Origin: JAPXSY01 sp033812795
GTDB taxonomy: Bacteria > Verrucomicrobiota > Kiritimatiellia > RFP12 > UBA1067
DNA: 8,117 nt
Direction: 5' to 3'
NCBI GenBank assembly: GCA_033812795.1
Contig: JAPXSY010000107.1
Coordinates: forward strand, 1 to 8,117
The notes under the pieces were generated by a model. The model had not been told where the DNA came from, did no database searches, and saw nothing but the letters and a program-made list of their open reading frames with translations. Of the stretch, positions 1-6,279 are shown piece after piece. Made by a program: the position numbers and the translations under genes. Position 1 is the stretch's first letter, and each line of letters opens with the position of its first letter.

Positions 1-2
1 GT

Positions 3-1577
3 CCTCGCCCGCAACGACGTGTCTTGCAAAAGGCGGATGCGCCTACTTCCCTTGGGAACCAAACCGCGCACCGGGATCTCGATCAGCCTTTCACAGAGCG
101 GGCGGGGACGCCCGCGCTCCCGGCTGCGCATACACAAAACACGCGATCGACTCGCATGCCCCCTGTCACGAACCGATTGGTGCCGGAGGTGCTGGAGACG
201 GTCAGCGCCGAACAGGAGCGAATTGAAAAGCTTCTGGGCGACACGGCTGAGATGATCATCGCCGACCGCCGCTACGGCTTCATCTCCGGCGTGTGCCGCC
301 AAGCCGTGCGTTCGACGGTCGAGACGCGGCGCACACGCTCGGATCGCATCGACGAGATCGTCATTCACCGCTTTTGGGGACTGCCGATCTTTCTGGGGCT
401 GATGTATCTGGTCTTTTGGCTCACCTTTACCGTGGGCACGCCGCCCATGGACTGGATCGAAGGGTTTTTCGGGTGGCTGGGCGAGTTTGTCGCCGGTTGG
501 TGGCCGGAGGGATCGGAGAGCCTGCTCAAATCGCTGCTGGTGGACGGCATCATCAGCGGTGTCGGCGGGGTGCTCGTGTTTCTGCCGAACATTCTGCTGC
601 TGTTCCTGGCCATTGCCGTGCTGGAGGACTCCGGCTACATGGCGCGGGCGGCATTCATGGTGGACCGGCTAATGAACAAGATCGGTCTGCACGGCAAGAG
701 CTTCATCCCCATGCTGACAGGCTTCGGCTGTTCGATCCCCGGCATCATGGCCACGCGCACGCTGGAGAGCCGACGCGACCGGCTGACCACGATGCTGGTG
801 CTGCCGCTGATGAGCTGCGGTGCGCGGTTGCCGATCTACGCGCTGATCATTCCGGCCTTCTTTCCGGAAGCCTGGCACGCGCCCATGCTGTGGATCATCT
901 ACATGATCGGCATCGTGCTGGCCATCGTCTGCGCCAAACTTCTGCGCTCGACGCTCTTCAAGGGGGAGTCGGTGCCGTTCGTCATGGAGCTGCCGCCTTA
1001 CCGCATGCCCACGCTCAAGGGGGTCTTGATCCACATGTGGGAGCGCGGCGGCCTCTATCTCAAGAAGGCCGGTACGCTCATTCTGGCTATTTCGGTGCTC
1101 CTGTGGGTGATGACCAGTTTCCCGAAGCCGAAGGATGTGGACCCCACCCTTTCCGCCGAGGATCAGCAGGCCGCTGAACTTTCGTACTCCATCGCCGGGC
1201 GGATCGGCCACGCTATGGAGCCGGTCATCAAGCCGCTGGGCTTCGACTGGCGCATCGGCACGGCCATGATCGGCGCGTTCGCGGCGAAAGAGGTCTTCGT
1301 GGCGCAGATGGGCATCGTCTACTCCGTGGGCGAAGCCGACGAGGAATCGGAGCCGCTGCGCGACAAGCTGAGGGCCAACTACTCGCCGCTAGTCGGCTTC
1401 TGCATCATGCTCTTCATGCTGATTTCCGCGCCGTGCATGGCGACGATCGCGGTCACCAAGCGCGAAAGCAATTCGTGGAAGTGGGCTTTGTTCCAGTTGG
1501 CCGGCCTGACGCTGCTGGCCTACGGGGTGACGCTGATCGTGTATCAGGTGGGCTCGGCTCTCGGGATCGGGGTGTAG
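3..1577 (+). CDS. feoB: Ferrous iron transport protein B, membrane (permease) part; 5' end outside window or disrupted
   Basis: Inner-membrane Fe(II) importer FeoB. The frame is open from base 3 to the TAG at 1577. Numbering from the TTG at 24 gives 517 aa. Clear FeoB homology starts near residue 50, at the end of the GDI helical region (IADRRYGF, ~81-88), and runs to the C-terminus: first membrane helix HRFWGLPIFLGLMYLVF (~114-130), gate segments around LVDGIISGVGG (172) and LEDSGYMARAAF, then GFGCSIPGIMATRTLE (233, Cys236), PLMSCGARLPIY (261, Cys265), GAFAAKEVFVAQ (417) and SAPCMATIAVTKRE (Cys471). The two Gate motifs with their conserved cysteines are intact. The N-terminal G-protein domain (about 170 aa, with G1-G5 motifs) is absent from the window. 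Residues 1-50 do not resemble the usual linker and include a GC-rich palindrome, so the gene may be split or interrupted. An internal ATG at 156 would start an independent permease but has no visible ribosome site. Confidence 0.93.
   Translation, partial: PRPQRRVLQKADAPTSLGNQTAHRDLDQPFTERAGTPALPAAHTQNTRSTRMPPVTNRLVPEVLETVSAEQERIEKLLGDTAEMIIADRRYGFISGVCRQAVRSTVETRRTRSDRIDEIVIHRFWGLPIFLGLMYLVFWLTFTVGTPPMDWIEGFFGWLGEFVAGWWPEGSESLLKSLLVDGIISGVGGVLVFLPNILLLFLAIAVLEDSGYMARAAFMVDRLMNKIGLHGKSFIPMLTGFGCSIPGIMATRTLESRRDRLTTMLVLPLMSCGARLPIYALIIPAFFPEAWHAPMLWIIYMIGIVLAIVCAKLLRSTLFKGESVPFVMELPPYRMPTLKGVLIHMWERGGLYLKKAGTLILAISVLLWVMTSFPKPKDVDPTLSAEDQQAAELSYSIAGRIGHAMEPVIKPLGFDWRIGTAMIGAFAAKEVFVAQMGIVYSVGEADEESEPLRDKLRANYSPLVGFCIMLFMLISAPCMATIAVTKRESNSWKWALFQLAGLTLLAYGVTLIVYQVGSALGIGV
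96..119. repeat. GC-rich palindrome in the 5' part of the feoB frame
   Basis: GAGC-GGGCG (96-104) pairs with CGCCC-GC-GCTC (109-119) around a GGGA loop. The pairing is nine base pairs with a two-base bulge, or seven contiguous pairs at 98-104 with 109-115. It lies in the stretch of the feoB frame that does not look like FeoB, where the translation reads RAGTPALPA. This resembles translations of dispersed intergenic palindromes found in some Verrucomicrobiota genomes. That resemblance is from memory and is not proven here; only one copy is visible in the window. Confidence 0.5.
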
Positions 1578-1587
1578 GAGGACGGTC

Positions 1588-1785
1588 ATGTGGGAGAGTG
1601 TGGCCATTGTCGTCATCATCGGTGCGGCGCTGTTCTTCACAGTGCGCCCGCTCGTGCGGCTCGTGAGGGCTAAGGACGGATGTTGCGAAGGATGTACCGG
1701 GTGTTGTCAGGCGTCTGTGTGTCTGGCGACTGCCGGAAGTAAGGAACAAAAACAACAGAAAAGGAAAATGACATGCAGGTCATGA
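1588..1785 (+). CDS. FeoB-associated Cys-rich small membrane protein
   Basis: A 65-aa protein with one N-terminal membrane helix (about residues 4-22, VAIVVIIGAALFFTVRPLV), a short basic stretch, and then the Cys cluster DGCCEGCTGCCQASVC (~31-46). The tail is lysine-rich and polar. The size, the helix-then-Cys layout and the position right after feoB match the FeoB-associated Cys-rich membrane protein family (Pfam FeoB_associated, PF12669). Family members are thought to assist FeoB; direct metal binding by the Cys cluster is plausible but not shown. A strong Shine-Dalgarno (AGGAGG, overlapping the feoB stop) precedes the ATG by 5-6 nt, so it is expected to be co-transcribed and well translated. 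Its last 13 nt overlap the next gene in another frame. Confidence 0.85.
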   Translation: MWESVAIVVIIGAALFFTVRPLVRLVRAKDGCCEGCTGCCQASVCLATAGSKEQKQQKRKMTCRS

Positions 1786-2531
1786 GCAAAACGAATGGAC
1801 GTAGACGGAACACCGCATTGGCGGTTCTCATGGCGGTCGCTTCGACGACCGCAACGGGCGTGCTTGCCGAGGAAGAGGCGGGGCTTTTAGATGTCCTCGA
1901 CTTCGACATCAGCGCCGCATGGGACAGCCGCTACGTCAGCGAAGGCCGCGACAACCTTGCCGGCGACAGTCTGGCGGGCACGACGATCGAGGCCGCCTAT
2001 GAGGGTCTCTCGGTCAATGTGTGGTATGCGACAAGCCCCGACACGGACTACCGCGAGGTGAACATCGGCACAGCCTACACCCTCGAATGGAACGACTGGG
2101 AGGCCTACGTCTCGTACACGTTCCTGCGTTTTTTGAGCGACAAGGAGAACGACAATGAAGTCGGCACCGGTCTCGCGTATTCGGGATTGCCCGCCGGGTT
2201 TGCCGCCGGGGTTGACGGCTACTACTCCTTCGATGCCGAAGGCGCGTTTTTCGAGACATACATCAACAGAGAATGCGAGGTCGCGGATTGGCTCACCCTC
2301 ACACCCGCTGTGGTGATGGGTTGGAACGCGGGCTACATGGCCGACGGCCACGACGGCGCGAACCACCTCGCACTGGTGCTGGAGGCGGCCGTGCCGCTCA
2401 AGGCGGGGCTCGAACTGGCGGGGAGCATCGCCTACTCGTTTGCGATCAATGATAACGCCGACAAATACGCTGACGATGAGGGGTTGCGTAGCATGTTCTA
2501 CGCCGGAGTGGCTCTGAACGCTTCATTCTGA
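1773..2531 (+). CDS. Outer-membrane beta-barrel protein, Feo-linked porin-like
   Basis: A 252-aa exported protein. Residues 1-32 form a signal peptide: basic n-region (SKTNGRRR), hydrophobic core (ALAVLMAVASTTATG), and VLA before EEE as the likely cleavage site. The rest is rich in alternating hydrophobic and aromatic residues (DISAAWDSRYV, SVNVWYATS, WEAYVSYTFLRFL, GVDGYYSFD) and ends in the amphipathic strand FYAGVALNASF. A terminal Phe is the usual signal for outer-membrane barrel assembly. There are enough strands for a barrel of roughly 10-12. No TonB box or plug is seen, so it is not a TonB receptor. It vaguely recalls small putative porins of the Gcw_chp/TorF type, but the family assignment is uncertain. 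The ATG at 1773 is preferred because AAGGA (1761-1765) sits 7 nt upstream; ATG 1782 (an ATGA overlap) is the alternative. The 13-nt overlap with the Cys-rich gene suggests translational coupling and a role in iron entry through the outer membrane. Confidence 0.75.
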   Translation: MQVMSKTNGRRRNTALAVLMAVASTTATGVLAEEEAGLLDVLDFDISAAWDSRYVSEGRDNLAGDSLAGTTIEAAYEGLSVNVWYATSPDTDYREVNIGTAYTLEWNDWEAYVSYTFLRFLSDKENDNEVGTGLAYSGLPAGFAAGVDGYYSFDAEGAFFETYINRECEVADWLTLTPAVVMGWNAGYMADGHDGANHLALVLEAAVPLKAGLELAGSIAYSFAINDNADKYADDEGLRSMFYAGVALNASF

Positions 2532-2790
2532 TGGACATAACCGCACGCGAGCCATAGCGAGTGGTTGTTTGTTTCAACTTTACAAGCTGAACCATTTACG
2601 GCCATCGGTTGCCATCAGTTTATCGGCGGCGGACGGCCCGGTCGAACCGGCTGCATACGTGTGCAGCGGCATCCGGTCTGAACAGCCACGCCATCGGACC
2701 GACGGTCGCCAACCCCAATGCCAACATCAGCCCCCGCTTTTTTAAAACAAACACGATCACGCCCCTGTTTCTTTTATTCTTCCAGAACCT
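2532..2790. other. Convergent intergenic region with two adjacent small hairpins
   Basis: This is the 259-nt gap between the stop codons of the iron operon (plus strand) and the hydrolase (minus strand). It holds CCGGT-CGA-ACCGG at 2638-2650 and, sharing G2650, GCTGCAT-ACGT-GTGCAGC at 2650-2667 (seven pairs including one G-T). A run of six T lies at 2738-2743, too far away to form an ordinary intrinsic terminator with these stems. GCCATCGG occurs twice (2601 and 2690). No credible gene is seen. The hairpins may help end transcription from both sides, but this is inference. Confidence 0.4.
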
Positions 2791-5700
2791 TCATTCCTCC
2801 ACACGAACAAGCGTGAGCGGGCCTTTGAGCCCTGACGGTTCGGGCTTCGCATCCGGCAGCGGCATCCGCTGAGTCCACGTTTTGCGTTCCGCCTCGGGCT
2901 TTTGCATATCCGCGAGCATCCGGTTCAGCCAAGCGTTCGCCACCCGGACTTCGATGTTGAGGATAGCAGCCGGACGTCCGGACGCTGAGCCGGCACTCCT
3001 CTTCAGCATTGCCGTGATGTCCACCTCGTATGGCTCGCACCAAGCGATTCCACAGGATTGGCCGTTCAAGAAAACCTCCGCGAGTTCGTCCACCGTGCCG
3101 AGGGCGAGGAGAAACCGGGCTCCCGGCTTCTCACCCAAAGCAGCGGAAGGCAACGTAAGCGTCGTCCGGTAAGTGGCGATGCCGGAGAAAGTGCGGATGG
3201 CCTCGTCCGCCGAATCGGTCCAGTCGAACAGACCGTTCGTAACCACGGTGCGGTCCACACCGAACGCATCCTTGAAGTGAATCTTCCAGTCCCCGCACGT
3301 AACGGGGAACTCCGTGCGAACGCCTTCGTTGGGTCGTTGAACCCCCGCCGGTGCCGTACTGGAGGAGTTGCGAAAAACAACAAACCGGGACGCCTCAGAG
3401 GCTGAACCCTCAATGGCGGGAAGCCAAGTGTAACCATCTTCCTCGCGGAAGTTTTTTGCCACATATGTGCGTCCTGTAAGCGGATCAAAGATTTCCGGGC
3501 GCTTCCCAGTCACGCGGAAACCCATTTCGGCTCCTGCGGGAACCTTTCGCCAACGGCAGACGAAGTAGATGTCGACGTCACCCTCACGACGATGCAGGTA
3601 GGAGAGCTGCGTCACAAGTTCGGCACCCTTTGCAACGAAATCGGGTTTCAGGCCAAGGGACTTCACGGCAACGGCCGCACTGTGCTGGTTTTTAGAATTC
3701 CCCGTGTCAGGGGAACAGGTCTCGATCGCGCGTCCTTTACCATAACGTCCGCCGTTCCACACTTCGGCGGCGATCGCGCGCACTTCGGCGTCATTCTCAA
3801 CCGCCCGGGAAAGTCCGAGCGAGCAGACGGGCTTCGGACCAACAACCGCGGCACCGGCCTTCACGAGGTCGCGGACCTTCCGCGCGACTTCGATGCTCAT
3901 GTACTTATCCTCGGGACGCAGCACAAGCACGCGGTAGCGCGTGCCGCCCGGACAGTCTTTGGCTCCGAGCGTGCCGTCCGGAAACACCTCGATATGTTTC
4001 ACCAAGAAGTCGGCGTTCACCACATCGAAGTCGAAGCCGGGCGGCAGTCCTCGCAACTTGTCGCTTGAATACATCCCGCCGTCACAACCGGGGCCGTAGA
4101 GCCCCGTAATCCGCCCGCCGTAGGTCTCTCCCGAAAAAGCGAGCACATCGGCCACGAAAGCGCCGCGCTGCAAGAGTGCCTGACACCGCGCCAGATATTC
4201 CTGCCACGGCCGGGCCATCTCCCACCACGTTTGCCCCAACTGGAGCGCCACGCCGTAACCGGCAAAGGTCGGCCCCGGAAAACGACGCTCCGGCATCGGG
4301 TTGTGCCCATAAGAATGGTAGATGAGACGCGTCATGCCCGCACGGAAGAATGCGTCTTCGCGCCGCTTGAGGTCGCGCGGTGTAACGCTCCAGTCGGCGG
4401 CGGAGGTGTGCGCCTCGACAGCCACAATGGGTAGCCCGCGCAGATGGGCGGCACTCGGCGCCTCACGCATCGTGCAGGATGCCTCGGTCATCGGAACATC
4501 GCAATGGAAGTAAGCGGTCATCGCGTCCCCCGCGAACGTTCCCACCCCACATGCAAAACCCTCCATGTAATGTTGGAGCCCGCGTTCCCGGCACCAATCG
4601 CGCACCACGCCGAAGAAGTTCTCGCACACAACCTCGTTTACGGTCTTGCGCGCATCCCACAGATAACGTTCGCTCGTGTCCCGGCTCCCCACAAGATAGC
4701 CGGCGTAGATGGGCAGATAATTCCAGAGCGCATACCCACGACGCCGCTCGAATTCGGCGGGCAGATTCGCCGACCAGTTCTGTGTTCCCTGCTCCCAACT
4801 GTCTAACAGGAGCGACCGAACCGTTTTCACGCCTGCGGCCTTCTCTTCGTCGAGGATGCGTTGCGCATACTGCGAGAGATGGAAGCGGATGGCGTCCGCA
4901 TCAAGAAGGTCGCACGCTGGCCCTGTCGCGTCGCGCGGCGAGGGCTGGTTGCAGCGGCGCGTGGAGGTGGCCCCCACCCGGAGCACAGTCCATGTGCGTC
5001 CGTCTGCGGGCGGTGTATAGCGGAGCGTGCCGTCGACACCGATATGGCTCGTCACGTCTATCAGATCTTTCGGATCGACGACCGTGCCCGCTTCCTCGGC
5101 GATGAACCGGCGGGTCGCGATGTTCCACGTAGCCGCGCCCGTCTGACTCTGAAGGGCTGTCAGAGAAGGCCTCGACGAAAAGTGGACTTCGCGGAGCTCA
5201 AGGTGGCAAGGTGTTTCCCATGTGAACTTAAACACCTTGGCCCGCGTCGGCTCGATCGGATGCTCCTGACTGGTGAACCAGTCCTCGGCCATCGCCGTGC
5301 CCGTTTCCAGATGCGCAACGAATCGGAAATCCCGTCCGTCATCGGAGGCCCACACGTAGGGCGCGTCTGATGGAATCTCGTCGCCCATCGTCGAGGACTT
5401 GATGGCGATTGTGCGCACCGTGACGGGCTCCGGGAACGTAAACGTGATCCAGGGGTCTGCCTTGTCGCGTTCATTTTCCCGTTTCTCGTATTTCAAAGCG
5501 GCGGGATATTTTTCCCGCCCGTAGATATTATACGTGGCACGCAGATGCAGGTTCGTTAGATTCGGCGCGTCGCACGAGGCCGCCAGCGCCGGAAGCGGCA
5601 GGTCTGGGGCGAGCATCGCCGGCGGCGTGGGGAACGCAAAGGCGCGGATGTCCCCATACCACGGATTATGCAGATAATTCCAATAAGGGTCCCTTTCGAT

Positions 5701-6177
5701 CGGCCAGTCCGCGAGCTTCGGCAGCACGGCCTCCTCGCCCCCTTTTACGCGCTTCTCCACGCAGAAGACGTGTTTCATCGCGTTCGTGGTGGTCATCCAG
5801 GGGCCGCCCACGCCGGTCCAGCCCGCCCCGTTCTGAAACCCGAAGTCGAAACCGTGCGCCGCGCTCCGCACAAGGGCGCGGCGAACCGCCTTCATCCAAT
5901 CTTCATTCAGAAACGGGGTTCTCGGCTCCTCTTTGGGGATGCGGCAGTTCCCTCCCACGAACATCTGCACACCGCCGAAACCGGCGCGCGCCAGCGCATC
6001 GAGCTCTTTCTCCATCATGGCGGGGTTGATGCAGCCGTCCTGCCAGTGCCACCACGTACGGCATCGCGCCGTGTCCGGCGGGCGGGCAAAGTCCTCGTCA
6101 AGCGTGCCCGCTCCTGCGGCAGACCCGCAAAAACATGCGACAAAAAACAGTGAAGAAACGAGCGTGCCTGTTTTGAT
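2791..6177 (-). CDS. Secreted GH106-like glycoside hydrolase (alpha-L-rhamnosidase type), probable ATC start
   Basis: A very large secreted hydrolase, 1128 aa from the ATC at 6177 (1075 aa from ATG 6018). With the upstream start, residues 1-23 form a signal peptide (KTGTLVSSLFFVACFCGSAAGA); FVAC is a weak lipobox. Then follows the family-typical opening: FARPPDTARCRTWWHWQDG (30-48) and MEKELDALARAGFGGVQMF (55-73). Next are a discoidin-like beta-sandwich (~203-338, with PWITFTFPEPVTVRTIAI), a catalytic region with LLDSWEQGTQNW (456-468), ERYLWDARKT (503-512) and LQHYMEGF (534-541), an amidotransferase-like fold (~673-783, YRVLVLRPEDKYMS...LVKAGAAVVG), and a C-terminal GH2-type jelly roll (~993-1128, VFLNGQSCGIAWCEPYEVDIT, NAWLNRMLAD). 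The order fits GH106-like enzymes, which remove alpha-L-rhamnose from plant or microbial polysaccharides; the exact substrate is unknown. Acidic residues such as Asp459, Glu461 and Glu539 are catalytic candidates only. Starting at 6018 would lose the signal peptide and the WWHW motif. Confidence 0.85.
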   Translation of the reverse strand: MKTGTLVSSLFFVACFCGSAAGAGTLDEDFARPPDTARCRTWWHWQDGCINPAMMEKELDALARAGFGGVQMFVGGNCRIPKEEPRTPFLNEDWMKAVRRALVRSAAHGFDFGFQNGAGWTGVGGPWMTTTNAMKHVFCVEKRVKGGEEAVLPKLADWPIERDPYWNYLHNPWYGDIRAFAFPTPPAMLAPDLPLPALAASCDAPNLTNLHLRATYNIYGREKYPAALKYEKRENERDKADPWITFTFPEPVTVRTIAIKSSTMGDEIPSDAPYVWASDDGRDFRFVAHLETGTAMAEDWFTSQEHPIEPTRAKVFKFTWETPCHLELREVHFSSRPSLTALQSQTGAATWNIATRRFIAEEAGTVVDPKDLIDVTSHIGVDGTLRYTPPADGRTWTVLRVGATSTRRCNQPSPRDATGPACDLLDADAIRFHLSQYAQRILDEEKAAGVKTVRSLLLDSWEQGTQNWSANLPAEFERRRGYALWNYLPIYAGYLVGSRDTSERYLWDARKTVNEVVCENFFGVVRDWCRERGLQHYMEGFACGVGTFAGDAMTAYFHCDVPMTEASCTMREAPSAAHLRGLPIVAVEAHTSAADWSVTPRDLKRREDAFFRAGMTRLIYHSYGHNPMPERRFPGPTFAGYGVALQLGQTWWEMARPWQEYLARCQALLQRGAFVADVLAFSGETYGGRITGLYGPGCDGGMYSSDKLRGLPPGFDFDVVNADFLVKHIEVFPDGTLGAKDCPGGTRYRVLVLRPEDKYMSIEVARKVRDLVKAGAAVVGPKPVCSLGLSRAVENDAEVRAIAAEVWNGGRYGKGRAIETCSPDTGNSKNQHSAAVAVKSLGLKPDFVAKGAELVTQLSYLHRREGDVDIYFVCRWRKVPAGAEMGFRVTGKRPEIFDPLTGRTYVAKNFREEDGYTWLPAIEGSASEASRFVVFRNSSSTAPAGVQRPNEGVRTEFPVTCGDWKIHFKDAFGVDRTVVTNGLFDWTDSADEAIRTFSGIATYRTTLTLPSAALGEKPGARFLLALGTVDELAEVFLNGQSCGIAWCEPYEVDITAMLKRSAGSASGRPAAILNIEVRVANAWLNRMLADMQKPEAERKTWTQRMPLPDAKPEPSGLKGPLTLVRVEE

Positions 6178-6181
6178 ACGT

Positions 6182-6190
6182 CCCCCCCTT
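6182..6190 (-). promoter_or_regulatory. Shine-Dalgarno-like G-rich tract that supports the ATC start
   Basis: On the minus strand AAGGGGGGG (6190 to 6182) is followed by four bases and then ATC AAA ACA, which encodes the start of a perfect signal peptide. Between the in-frame stop at 6216-6214 and ATG 6018 there is no ATG, GTG or TTG in this frame; the only other near-start is CTG at 6150-6148, inside the hydrophobic core. The tract thus argues for initiation at 6177. Confidence 0.5.
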
Positions 6191-6198
6191 CGTTCAAC

Positions 6199-6229
6199 TT
6201 TTCCTGCCGTTCCTCAAACGGCAGGAAAA
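6199..6229. other. Perfect 13-bp stem-loop between the two minus-strand genes
   Basis: TTTTCCTGCCGTT (6199-6211) pairs perfectly with AACGGCAGGAAAA (6217-6229) around a five-base loop. It lies 50 nt after the stop of the beta-helix gene and just before the ribosome site of the hydrolase. The T run is on the 5' side and the A run on the 3' side on both strands, so it lacks the T tract after the stem that defines an intrinsic terminator. It may be an mRNA 3' stabiliser, a processing site, a weak terminator or a control element for the hydrolase. Confidence 0.7.
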
Positions 6230-6279
6230 CATCCAATTTTTCGTATCAAGGCATCCGTCAGGGATGCGTTGATTGCAAA

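Noticed and set aside
293..1177. 294-aa plus-strand frame inside feoB
   Set aside because: His/Arg/Gly-rich translation in the wrong frame; feoB explains the region fully.
1782..2531. Alternative start of the barrel gene at ATG 1782 (ATGA overlap)
   Set aside because: The signal peptide works either way, but AAGGA is correctly spaced for 1773, while nothing suitable precedes 1782.
2698..2743. Intrinsic terminator formed by GACCG-A-CGGTC and the T run
   Set aside because: The loop of one base is impossible as drawn, and the T run is 30 bases away; not a credible terminator.
2609..2872. Plus-strand 87-aa open frame in the convergent gap
   Set aside because: It starts at TTG without a ribosome site, has unusual composition, and runs into the antisense of the hydrolase 3' end.
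4479..5105. Plus-strand 208-aa frame, plus other long plus-strand frames at 3592-4068, 4861-5370 and 5668-6153
   Set aside because: Arg/Pro-rich antisense shadows of the hydrolase gene, as expected in high-GC DNA. No domain or ribosome site.
6015..6236. Minus-strand 73-aa frame starting at ATG 6236
   Set aside because: Its start lies just upstream of the hairpin, which it reads through, and it covers the hydrolase N-terminus in another frame. A fusion to the hydrolase through an indel in the seven-C run would give a long acidic n-region unlike a signal peptide.
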